Positions 27,335 to 36,042 of a DNA stretch of 39,528 nucleotides are shown here, one piece after another (position 1 is the first letter of the stretch; each line of letters begins with the position of its first letter). This DNA is from Bacillota bacterium (GTDB taxonomy: Bacteria; Bacillota; Limnochordia; DTU080; JAAYLA01): assembly GCA_012522135.1 (NCBI GenBank), contig JAAYLA010000210.1:1-39528 (forward strand), read 5' to 3'. The notes under the pieces were generated by a model. The model was not told the DNA's origin. It made no database searches and saw only the letters and a program-made list of their open reading frames with translations. Made by a program: the position numbers and the translations under genes.

Positions 27335-28462
27335 CTAACCGGCGACCAATGCCGCTCCGGCCGTGCGGCTGCGAGAGCGGGCATCGCGAAGATGTTGCTG
27401 TAGAAGCTCGGCTACGCTGCCCGTCCCAGCATCCTCTACCAAGGCGTGATAGCGGACGGTCGGGTGGACCTTCGGGGCGTGCGCAGCGTCGCCTTCCAAG
27501 AGGAACTCCACGTAAACCCTCTGCGCGGGCACCATCAAACCGCTCGGATCCACGTGAATGCTGGCATATTCGCCGCCTTCCACCACCTCGGCCAAAAAGC
27601 CGAACTGGTCGCCCGTCACCCCGAACATCACCTGAGACTTAAGGCGCTCGTGCAAGGCGGCGTCAACGGCCTCTTCACCCGAACCGGCCAAAATCAGCCG
27701 ATTGCCTGCGGCGCCGTCACGCACCTGGAAGAAAGGAAACAGCTCGATGGCCTTGACTTCATAGCTGCCGTACGTCTCGATGCCGTTTTCAGGAATGCGC
27801 ACTTCCAAGAAGCCATCGCCGAGCCGGTAGTCGATGCGCACCGCAATTCGCAGGTCTTCGAAGAGGTAGCGAATGCCGATCCCTGAGGAGATATGGTAGT
27901 ACTCGATCAAGGTTGCGTCGTCGTACGGATTTGCCCACCCCTCGACGCGCCCCATGGCGTCGCCGTAACGGATGGAGAAGGGGCTGCTCAGGCGGCCGAG
28001 CTGGCTCGCCGGCACCCTCGCGTCCCGCACGTCAGGGCTTGTACTCCATGTTTGCCCGGAAGCTTTATGCCGGATGAGAAACCGCATGCCGTCCACGTGC
28101 AGCCACAGGTCGTATTCCGCGTTACCGGCAACCCAAGAGTAATCGGATCCCGTGTGGTTCGCTCCGGCTGCCGAACTGAACACGATCCCGCGGTCGGACC
28201 GGGCCGCGGCCTCGAGCATCTGCGTCCGGAGCAGGTAGCCGTGATTGAAAAGGGGCAAGCCGATGACGAACAGTACGGCACACGCCACCACGCTCAGCAG
28301 CCACATGGCGCGGCGACGGGTACCGCGCTGCCTGAGGCCGGCACTCTGCCTGTGGCTGAGCTCGGTTGCGACGTTGCGCCAAAGTTGGTCGCGCCCCTCT
28401 TGCGAGTAGATCGGAACGGACTCACCGAGCTCCTGAATTTGTCGCCTCAAGGCACAGGTCAT
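27335..28462 (-). CDS. Membrane anti-sigma-like protein with large extracytoplasmic domain (DUF5696-like)
   Basis: Single TM segment WLLSVVACAVLFVIGLPLF; extracellular YDLWLHVDGMRFLIRHKASGQTWSTSPD; start overlaps the sigma factor stop (ATGA). Confidence 0.6.
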   Translation of the reverse strand: MTCALRRQIQELGESVPIYSQEGRDQLWRNVATELSHRQSAGLRQRGTRRRAMWLLSVVACAVLFVIGLPLFNHGYLLRTQMLEAAARSDRGIVFSSAAGANHTGSDYSWVAGNAEYDLWLHVDGMRFLIRHKASGQTWSTSPDVRDARVPASQLGRLSSPFSIRYGDAMGRVEGWANPYDDATLIEYYHISSGIGIRYLFEDLRIAVRIDYRLGDGFLEVRIPENGIETYGSYEVKAIELFPFFQVRDGAAGNRLILAGSGEEAVDAALHERLKSQVMFGVTGDQFGFLAEVVEGGEYASIHVDPSGLMVPAQRVYVEFLLEGDAAHAPKVHPTVRYHALVEDAGTGSVAELLQQHLRDARSRSRTAGAALVAG

Positions 28463-29058
28463 GCCTGAATCCCCTCTCCTCGTTTAGACAGCAAGTGATA
28501 GACGGCCGTGTCGCTCCGTTCGAGCCTCTTGCGTAAGGCACGAACGGCATGGTGAATCCGCGACTTCACCGTCCCTTCGGGTGCTCCTACTACCTCTGCT
28601 ACCTCCGAGATGCGCATATCGTTCAAAAAATAGAGCACCACGACTGCCCGATGCTTTGGAGAGAGCTCGCGAATGGCTTGGGCCAAGCGGGCGAGTTCTT
28701 CGTCCTGCAACATGGAGTCTTCCGGCAACGGGGTCTTCTGATCGCGCACGTTGTACGCCTGCTCCAAGGGGATGAAGAACCACTTCCGCCGTTTCCAGTA
28801 GTCCTTGCAGACGTTGAGCAAGATCCTGTGCAGCCACGGGCGGAAGGGGCGGTCCAAGTCGTACGTGTGCAGGGACTGAAAGACGCGGATGAAAGTTTCT
28901 TGCACGGCGTCGTCCGCATCGGCCGGCGACTTCATGAGCATGTAGGCCGTCCGGTACAGCTCGTCGAAGAAATGATCAAAGAGAGCCCGGTAAGCGTCTT
29001 GATCCCCTCTGAGACACCGTACGACGATCTCTTTTTCCTTCAATTCATCCGATTTCAC
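28459..29058 (-). CDS. ECF-family RNA polymerase sigma factor
   Basis: DADDAVQETFIRVFQSLHTYDLDRPFRPWLHRILLNVCKDYWKR; LSPKHRAVVVLYFLNDMRISEVAEVVGAPEGTVKSRIHHAVRALRKRL; GTG start after GGGGAGGGG. Confidence 0.92.
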   Translation of the reverse strand: MKSDELKEKEIVVRCLRGDQDAYRALFDHFFDELYRTAYMLMKSPADADDAVQETFIRVFQSLHTYDLDRPFRPWLHRILLNVCKDYWKRRKWFFIPLEQAYNVRDQKTPLPEDSMLQDEELARLAQAIRELSPKHRAVVVLYFLNDMRISEVAEVVGAPEGTVKSRIHHAVRALRKRLERSDTAVYHLLSKRGEGIQA

Positions 29059-29260
29059 CTTCGCCCCTCCCCCGGAACCGTTCACTCCGCCTCCCTTGGC
29101 GTGTTTTATGTCTACTCCAAGGTGGACGCGGACGTTCCCGCCTCCGACTGTCGCCCGGCACACGGACATACTCGTCGTACTGCTTCGGTATTGCAGCCGT
29201 GAACTCCTGCCGCGGACAGGGGCCAGGGCCGCTCCCGTCCCCCGTCCGCACCCTGGACGT

Positions 29261-30154
29261 CTAAATCAACCCTGCTTCCCGCAAGAACTCCTGCGCCACG
29301 TCGCGGGGATTTCTGCGATGGCCGTCGACCTCGTAATTGAGCCGTGCCATCGTGACATCGTCTATGGCACCTTCCAACTTCCCGAGTATCTCGCGGAGCT
29401 CGGGATACTGTTCAAGCACCTGGGCACGCACAATCAGCCCCGCGTGGTACGGCGGGAACAGCTGCCGGTCGTCCTCCAGCATGACGAGGTCCAAGGCAGC
29501 GATCTGGCCATGGGTCGAGAAGGCGACGATCAGGTCGACCTGCCCTAGCTGCATCGCTTGGAAGAGCAAGCCCGACTCGATCGCCCGGGTGCGGCGGAAT
29601 TTCATGCCGTAAACCGCCTCGACCCCGCGGATACCATCCTGGCGATCCCCCATGAAAAGTATCGAGCCGCCGAGGGTCAACGTGTCGGCAATCGGAATCA
29701 GGTCGGAGACTTTCGTCAGTCCATGCTTTTCCACCAGACTGCGATCTGCGACGAAAACGTACGTGTTGTTGAACCCGATCGGCTCGAGGAGTACCAGGTT
29801 GTGCCGCTCGAGGAGCTGCCGTTGCGACTCCCGGTACAGCTCGTCGGGATCCGCTCCCAGCACGAGCTCGTTGCCGAGAAGGACGCTGTAGATGGTACCT
29901 GAATAACTCATCCAGATGTCGATCTCGCCACGGTGCATGCCCGTAAAGACCAGATCGTCACCGCCCAGGCCCAGGATCCGGTTGGTCGCAAAGCCGTGAG
30001 CCTCCAGAAGATCCGCCACCATGTGCCCCATGATGACCTGTTCCGTGAAGTCCTTTGAGCCGACCGTAATCGTCTGGGCCCCTGCGCCCGAGAAAACGAG
30101 ACACCAGGCCGCCAGCGCGGTGAGCAGAACCATCGTGACAACGTCTTTGCGCAT
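29261..30154 (-). CDS. Glycine betaine/carnitine/choline ABC transporter substrate-binding protein
   Basis: Signal peptide then ITVGSKDFTEQVIMGHMVADLLEAHGF. Confidence 0.92.
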   Translation of the reverse strand: MRKDVVTMVLLTALAAWCLVFSGAGAQTITVGSKDFTEQVIMGHMVADLLEAHGFATNRILGLGGDDLVFTGMHRGEIDIWMSYSGTIYSVLLGNELVLGADPDELYRESQRQLLERHNLVLLEPIGFNNTYVFVADRSLVEKHGLTKVSDLIPIADTLTLGGSILFMGDRQDGIRGVEAVYGMKFRRTRAIESGLLFQAMQLGQVDLIVAFSTHGQIAALDLVMLEDDRQLFPPYHAGLIVRAQVLEQYPELREILGKLEGAIDDVTMARLNYEVDGHRRNPRDVAQEFLREAGLI

Positions 30155-30211
30155 CGTCCATCGACTCCTTTCGTGTAGGTGAAAAAGACTCAAGTACAGC
30201 TATCGACCGGT

Positions 30212-30850
30212 CTAGGCGCGCACTCCCCTGGGCGTGACGAAGCGTTCCACTCCGCCGAGCAGCAGATCGGACAAGATGGCCAGAGCCGCCGCCGGCACGA
30301 TCCCCGCCAGAATCTGCTCGGTACGGCCTTGGTTGATCCCTAGAAAGATCATGTCGCCCAAACCGCCTGCGCCGATAAAAGCCGCGAGCGTGGCAATGCT
30401 GATGCAGTGCACGGTAGCGGTGCGCACACCCGCAGCGATGGCCGGCGCCGCCAAGGGAAGTTCGACCATAAACAGCCGCTGCCCCGAGGTCATCCCCATT
30501 CCCTTGCCCGCTTCCGTGACCGCCGCATCGACGCCCGCAATCCCGACGTAGGTGTTGATCAAAACCGGCAGCACGCCTCGGACGGTGAGGGCGGCCACGG
30601 CGAGGGGTGTGCCGATGCCGAAGACGGGCATCAACAGTCCTAAGAGGGCCAGGCTCGGGACGGTTTGGCCGATGCTGCCTACCCACGTAACGAGGAAGCT
30701 CAGACGGCGCACCCTTGCCGCGAGCACGCCGAGCGGGATCGCAATGAGTACGGCGAGGCCAACGGCGGTGCCGGTCATGGCCAAGTGCTCCTGGGTCAAC
30801 CACCAGATCTCCATGCGCTGGTCCCACATGTACTGCAATATCGCGGTCAT
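30212..30850 (-). CDS. Osmoprotectant ABC transporter permease
   Basis: HLAMTGTAVGLAVLIAIPLGVLAARV; EAGKGMGMTSGQRLFMVELPLAAPAIAAGVRTATV. Confidence 0.92.
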   Translation of the reverse strand: MTAILQYMWDQRMEIWWLTQEHLAMTGTAVGLAVLIAIPLGVLAARVRRLSFLVTWVGSIGQTVPSLALLGLLMPVFGIGTPLAVAALTVRGVLPVLINTYVGIAGVDAAVTEAGKGMGMTSGQRLFMVELPLAAPAIAAGVRTATVHCISIATLAAFIGAGGLGDMIFLGINQGRTEQILAGIVPAAALAILSDLLLGGVERFVTPRGVRA

Positions 30851-30861
30851 CGGATCCCCTC

Positions 30862-31518
30862 CTAGGCAGCGGCGGCACGACGGCGCAGCGGCAGAGTCGC
30901 CCGTTGGTGCCGCGCGGCCAGGCGTTCAAGCAGGACAAAGGCGAAGTCGACGGCTACCGCCATCACCGATGCGGGAATCGCGCCGGCCAAGACCATCTCG
31001 GGCCAGAGCAGGCGCATGCCCTGGAAAATGAGGGTGCCCAGGCCCCCTGCCCCCACGTACGCCGCGATCGTAGCCGCCCCGATGGACATCACGGCCGCGA
31101 CGCGAATGCCTGCGATGATCATGGGCAAGGCCAAGGGCAGCTCAACGAGGAAAAGCCGCTGGAGCCCGGTCATTCCCATCCCCTCCGCCGTTTCTCGTAA
31201 CGAAGGCGGAACCGTGAGCAGTCCCGTCGCCGTATTCCGCACGATCGCCAGTTGGGAGTATAGCACCAGGCCGATGACGGCCGGTTGGGGTCCAAGTCCG
31301 GTGACGGGCACGAGCACGGCAAACAAGGCCAAACTCGGGATCAGGTAGAAGATGCTCGCCACCGCCAAGACGACGGGGCCAAGGGGGCGAATGCGAGCGA
31401 TCAATATGCCCAGCGGCACGCCTATCGCGACGGCGATAGCCATGGCGAAGGCAGTGATCCGCAGATGCTCTGCTGCTAAGTTGATCACTTCCGGCCAGTT
31501 CTCTACCAAGTACGTCAT
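30862..31518 (-). CDS. Osmoprotectant ABC transporter permease
   Basis: HLRITAFAMAIAVAIGVPLGILIARI; EGMGMTGLQRLFLVELPLALPMIIAGIRVAAV. Confidence 0.92.
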   Translation of the reverse strand: MTYLVENWPEVINLAAEHLRITAFAMAIAVAIGVPLGILIARIRPLGPVVLAVASIFYLIPSLALFAVLVPVTGLGPQPAVIGLVLYSQLAIVRNTATGLLTVPPSLRETAEGMGMTGLQRLFLVELPLALPMIIAGIRVAAVMSIGAATIAAYVGAGGLGTLIFQGMRLLWPEMVLAGAIPASVMAVAVDFAFVLLERLAARHQRATLPLRRRAAAA

Positions 31519-32747
31519 CGGGCAACGGCCCCTTTCACCCGCTGGCGCGTGAAGAAAGCTGCCGTGGATTCATCCTCGGGGTCTGCGCCGCTCGTTTCTT
31601 CGATAGCCGTGCCGGTGACCAGGCCCGCGATGAGGCGCACGATGTCGTCGTAGCTCACGAGGCCGCACGGACGACTCTGTTCATCGACCACGACGAGGCC
31701 GGGATCAACCGCACCTCCGGTCGGGCCGCCGGCTCGGTTGGTTCGGCAAAGCCCCGGGAAAAATTCCCGGACGAGCTCGTCGCGGCGTGCCACGCGCACG
31801 TGCTCCCGGGGCCTGCGCTGCACCGCCGTTCGGTTGCCCCCCTCTGCGTGCGGAATCACTTGCACTATGCCGGTGAGCCTGCCACCCGGATCGATGGTCG
31901 CCCCGACCGCAGTGCCAGCTTTTCTCAGGGCCGTGGCGATCTGCCAGTCGGGCGCATCCGCCGGGAACGTGGGCAGCGGCGTGCGGCAAATTTCACCCAT
32001 CTGCAAGTAGTCAAACTGGCGGCTTACCGCCTCGTCGCCGATGAACTCGTGTACGAAGTCATTTGCAGGGCTCCGCAGGAGCTCCTCGGGCGTCGCGTGC
32101 TGCACGACCTCGCCGTCTTTCAGAAGGCAGATCGAGTCGCCCAGAAGGAACGCTTCGGAGATGTCATGGGTGACGAACACGATCGTCTTTTGCACCTGCT
32201 CTTTGATACGAGCGAGCTCCCGTTGCAGCTGTTTGCGCGTAATGGGATCCGTCGCTCCGAAAGGTTCGTCCATGAGAATGATGGGCGGGTCGGCGGCCAA
32301 CGCCCGGGCCACCCCGACGCGCTGGCGCTGGCCGCCCGACAAGTGGCGCGGATAGCGGTCCCGGTAGACGGCCGGGTCCAGACCCACCAAGTGCAACAGC
32401 TCGTCGACCCGTTCGTTTCGCTTGGCCCTAGGCCACTTCTTGAGCCGGGGCACCAACGCGACGTTCTGGGCGATGGTCATGTGCGGAAACAGCCCCGTCT
32501 CCTGAATGACGTAGCCGATATTGCGTCGCAACGTGACAAGGGGCATTTCGGACACGTCGGTGCCGTCGATGAGCACCCTGCCGCTCGTCGGTGCGATCAG
32601 CCGGTTGACCATCTTCAACGCCGTCGTCTTGCCGCAACCGCTCGGTCCGATCAAGACGAGAAACTCGCCGGGGCGAACGGTGATGTCGAGCCCCCGTACG
32701 GCGTGGACGGCGCCGTAATACTTGTGGACGTTTTCAAACCGGATCAA
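31515..32747 (-). CDS. opuCA: Osmoprotectant ABC transporter ATP-binding protein with C-terminal CBS-like region
   Basis: Walker A GPSGCGKTT, LSGGQRQRVGVARALAADPPIILMDEPFGATD; C-terminal LVVVDEQSRPCGLVSYDDIVRLI. Confidence 0.93.
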   Translation of the reverse strand: MIRFENVHKYYGAVHAVRGLDITVRPGEFLVLIGPSGCGKTTALKMVNRLIAPTSGRVLIDGTDVSEMPLVTLRRNIGYVIQETGLFPHMTIAQNVALVPRLKKWPRAKRNERVDELLHLVGLDPAVYRDRYPRHLSGGQRQRVGVARALAADPPIILMDEPFGATDPITRKQLQRELARIKEQVQKTIVFVTHDISEAFLLGDSICLLKDGEVVQHATPEELLRSPANDFVHEFIGDEAVSRQFDYLQMGEICRTPLPTFPADAPDWQIATALRKAGTAVGATIDPGGRLTGIVQVIPHAEGGNRTAVQRRPREHVRVARRDELVREFFPGLCRTNRAGGPTGGAVDPGLVVVDEQSRPCGLVSYDDIVRLIAGLVTGTAIEETSGADPEDESTAAFFTRQRVKGAVAR

Positions 32748-32979
32748 GTCGCTTCCCCCTTAAGCAGACTGCGTGAAGGGCCGAGCACGGGGGAAAACGC
32801 CCGACGAGGACAACTTTCGGGCCATGCCGGAGGGCGGAACGAGCCGTTCACGCCCCGGCCGCAGACACAACATGAGAGAGCGGCTGACAACTGCCGAGGT
32901 ACAGAGGACGGCGAGAGTGCATCCGACCGGTCTTAGCCGGTGCCAACCGAGGGAAACGTGGCACGGTGTTCCTCTCTCA

Positions 32980-33113
32980 CGGTGGCCTACGAGGTTAGCT
33001 GACGGGTTCGGACCGAAAGAGTAGCCCTACTCGCACAGCGTGCGAGATTCACCCCAGGTGCCCGCTTGGGCGTTGGTTCCCCCGCTTCTCGTCTGCCGAG
33101 AATTCGGCCGTTG
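32980..33113 (-). ncRNA. c-di-AMP riboswitch (ydaO/yuaA type) in the opuC leader
   Basis: RNA GGCCGAAUUCUCGGCAGACGAGAAGCGGGGGAACC...UGGGGUGAAUCUCGCACGCUGUGCGAGUAGGGCUACUCUUUCGGUCCGAACCCGUCAGCUAACCUCGUAGGCC matches the ydaO consensus core. Confidence 0.92.
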
Positions 33114-33240
33114 AACAGCCCGGTTGCGGAGCCGGGCGTACCCGTTCACGTACAAGGTGTGCCGGGAGTCTTGGGCATGCTGCCCCTGGAGATGACACCT
33201 CCTGATACTCCACGGGACACTCACGCGGTTTGTGGGGTCC

Positions 33241-33269
33241 AGTATACCAAGTTGTGCCCATCGAGTCAA
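33241..33269 (-). promoter_or_regulatory. sigmaA promoter for the riboswitch-opuC transcript
   Basis: Minus strand TTGACT - 17 nt - TATACT. Confidence 0.75.
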
Positions 33270-33398
33270 ATATTCGCATGAGACTCCATTATGACGATGA
33301 TTCGGAGGAGGAAGCGGGCACTTCAGCAGGGTAGTCTACACTACCAGCAAGCACAGGCGCCGAAGTGACGTGCCGACCATCGGAAGGAGCTTCACACC

Positions 33399-35009
33399 AT
33401 GCAGTTCGACCCCGAGTACATGCCGTACCCGTCCCGGCGGGCGTGCGTCTACGCGAAGAAAGGAATGGTCGCGGCGCAGCACGGGCTGGCCGCCCAAGCA
33501 GGCCTTTCCATGCTGCAGCAGGGAGGAAACGCCGTCGATGCTGCGGTCGCGGCGGCCGCGGCCCTCACCGTGCTCGAGCCGACCTCAAACGGCATCGGGG
33601 GCGACGCCTTTGCCCTCGTGTGGAGCGGCGGGCAGCTCCACGGCCTCAACGCCAGTGGACCGGCGCCGAAGGGGTTTAGCAGGCAGGCTTTGCAGCGGCT
33701 CGGTCTGGACCGCATCCCGCGGGACGGCGTCGTACCGGTTACGGTTCCCGGCACGCCGGCGGCTTGGGTCGCGCTCTCCCGCCGCTTCGGTCGGCTACCC
33801 TTGACGACGGTACTTTCCCCGGCGATCCGCTATGCCGAGGAAGGTTTTGCCGTATCCGCGAACGTCGCCTACCTCTGGCGCCGCGCTTTCGCCCGCTACC
33901 GCCACGAGTGCCACGGCCCGGAATTCACGCCTTGGTTCAAGACGTTCGCGCCGCAAGGCCGTGCCCCCCACGCCGGGGAAACCGTGCGCTTGCCGGACCA
34001 CGCCCGCACGCTGAAGGTTATAGCAGAAACGGAAGGCGCTGCTTTTTACCGCGGGGAACTGGCAGAACGCATCGACGGGTTCATGCGCGAACACGGCGGT
34101 TTCCTCCGCAAAGAAGATCTGGAAACATATCGTCCCGAATGGGTGACGCCGATCTCGATCGAGTACCGGGGCTACCGGGTATGGGAGCTGCCGCCCAACG
34201 GACACGGACTCGTTGCGCTGCTGGCCCTGAACATACTAAAGGGCTTTGACTTGGGAGACGTCCGCGAGTCGGTCGAGGCGTACCACAAGCAAATCGAGGC
34301 TCTGAAACTGGCTTACGCCGACGGCAAGCGCGTCATCGCGGATCCGGCTTGTATGCGCGTCTCCGTGGAGGAACTGTTGTCGGAAGAATATGCGGCCGAG
34401 CGGCGCAGGCTCATCGGCAAGGAAGCGCTGGTGCCGGAACCCGGCCGCCTCGCGCGCGGCGGTACGGTCTACCTAGCCGCGGCGGACGCCGAAGGAAACA
34501 TGGTCTCCTACATTCAAAGCAACTACATGGGTTTCGGATCGGGAATCGTCATTCCGGACACCGGCATCGCCCTGCATAACCGAGGCCACAACTTCACACT
34601 CGAACCCGGCCATCCGAACGCCCTAGCGCCCGGCAAACGGCCCTATCACACCATCATTCCCGGCTTCCTAACCCGGGGCGAACGACCCGTAGGTCCCTTC
34701 GGCGTCATGGGCGCCTTCATGCAGCCCCAAGGCCACGTGCAGGTAGTGGTGAACACGATAGACTTCGGCCTCAGCCCCCAAGCGGCGCTCGACGCTCCTC
34801 GTTGGCAGTGGCTCGAGGGCAAACAAGTCGCTCTAGAGCGCGGCGTTGCCGAGCACTTGGAGCTGGCCTTAGCGCGGCGCGGCCATGAAGTGGTCGGTCC
34901 CCTCAAGCCGGGCAGCTTCGGCTTTGGACAGATCATATGGCGAACCGACGACGGTGTCCTGATCGGCGGAACGGAGCCCCGCACCGATAGCGGCATCGCC
35001 GCTTGGTGA
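33399..35009 (+). CDS. Gamma-glutamyltransferase family protein (YwrD-like, no signal peptide)
   Basis: QGGNAVDAAVAAAAALTVLEPTSNGIGGDAFALVW; Ntn nucleophile region GGTVYLAAADAEGNMVSYIQSNYMGFGSGIV; ends GGTEPRTDSGIAAW. Confidence 0.9.
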   Translation: MQFDPEYMPYPSRRACVYAKKGMVAAQHGLAAQAGLSMLQQGGNAVDAAVAAAAALTVLEPTSNGIGGDAFALVWSGGQLHGLNASGPAPKGFSRQALQRLGLDRIPRDGVVPVTVPGTPAAWVALSRRFGRLPLTTVLSPAIRYAEEGFAVSANVAYLWRRAFARYRHECHGPEFTPWFKTFAPQGRAPHAGETVRLPDHARTLKVIAETEGAAFYRGELAERIDGFMREHGGFLRKEDLETYRPEWVTPISIEYRGYRVWELPPNGHGLVALLALNILKGFDLGDVRESVEAYHKQIEALKLAYADGKRVIADPACMRVSVEELLSEEYAAERRRLIGKEALVPEPGRLARGGTVYLAAADAEGNMVSYIQSNYMGFGSGIVIPDTGIALHNRGHNFTLEPGHPNALAPGKRPYHTIIPGFLTRGERPVGPFGVMGAFMQPQGHVQVVVNTIDFGLSPQAALDAPRWQWLEGKQVALERGVAEHLELALARRGHEVVGPLKPGSFGFGQIIWRTDDGVLIGGTEPRTDSGIAAW

Positions 35010-35124
35010 CGGCCGGCAAAAGGCCTTCTGCCCCTGCCGGGCGAATGATTACCGAGGACGTACTGCGCCGCGTGCTTCCGGAACCGTCCGGGGGCACGCG
35101 AGGCTTTCTTAGGAGGCGATGTGG

Positions 35125-35964
35125 ATGCAGTGGCTGGACGCGCGGGATAGCGATACGCTGATGATTCGTCACCGCGTCGTTAACAGCGTGCACAAAGAAC
35201 GGTCTGCGTATCAGGAGATCGAAGTCATCGACACGGTCGACTTCGGCCGCATGTTGCTTCTAGACGGCATCATCCAAACTTCAGTACGCGATGAGTTCAT
35301 CTACCACGAGATGCTGGCCCACGTTCCCCTTTTCGTCCACCCGAATCCGAAGCGCGTGCTCATCATCGGCGGCGGCGACGGCGGCACGCTGCGCGAGACG
35401 CTAAAGCACCCGTCCGTTGAAGAAGTGCACTTGGTCGAGATCGACGAGCGGGTGATCGACGCTTCCAGGAAATATTTGCCCGAGCTCAGCGGCGGTTTCG
35501 ATGACCCCCGGGCGAAGGTGGTGATTCGTGACGGCATCGAGTACGTTGCGGAGGTAAAAGGGGCCTACGATGTGATCCTCATCGACGCTCCCGATCCCGA
35601 AGGCGCGGCCGTGGGACTGTTCAGCACCGATTTCTATGCGAACGCGCGCGACGCCCTGGGGGACGATGGCGTGCTGGCAGCCCAGACCGAATCTCCCTTC
35701 ATAGATCCGAAGCTGGTAAAGGAAATCTATGACCGCATCTGGGCACAGTTCCCCCTGTGCCGCCTGTACACTGCGCACGTCCCCTCGTACTCGGTCGGCA
35801 TTTGGAGCTTCGCACTGGCATTGAAGCGCCCCGAGATGTTCGAGCGATATCGCAGGGCTGGCGGCGAGTTCAAGACCCGTTACTACAATTCCGAAATCCA
35901 CGCGGCCGCCTTCGCCTTGCCGGAGTACATTCTTGAGCTCCTCGGCGACAAAGCGCGGGCGTGA
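35125..35964 (+). CDS. speE: Polyamine aminopropyltransferase (spermidine synthase)
   Basis: LLLDGIIQTSVRDEFIYHEMLAHVPLF; IIGGGDGGTLRETLKHPSVEEVHLVEIDERVID; IDAPDPEGAAVGLFSTDFY; SD AGGAGG favours ATG 35125 (ORF track opens at 35119). Confidence 0.95.
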   Translation: MQWLDARDSDTLMIRHRVVNSVHKERSAYQEIEVIDTVDFGRMLLLDGIIQTSVRDEFIYHEMLAHVPLFVHPNPKRVLIIGGGDGGTLRETLKHPSVEEVHLVEIDERVIDASRKYLPELSGGFDDPRAKVVIRDGIEYVAEVKGAYDVILIDAPDPEGAAVGLFSTDFYANARDALGDDGVLAAQTESPFIDPKLVKEIYDRIWAQFPLCRLYTAHVPSYSVGIWSFALALKRPEMFERYRRAGGEFKTRYYNSEIHAAAFALPEYILELLGDKARA

Positions 35965-36042
35965 CGCTGTTCCACCGGGAAGGGTGATCTGCAAAGGCGA
36001 GCCGCGCATAGGCTAGACTATCTCGAGCCCCGCCCCGGGCCG

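Noticed and set aside
31800-32936. 378-aa plus-strand ORF antisense to opuCA and its leader
   Set aside because: Shadow ORF; OpuCA ABC motifs are intact on the minus strand.
33027-33281. Small ORFs (80, 76 and 71 aa) in the opuC leader
   Set aside because: They overlap the promoter and the c-di-AMP aptamer; sequence conservation there is explained by RNA structure.
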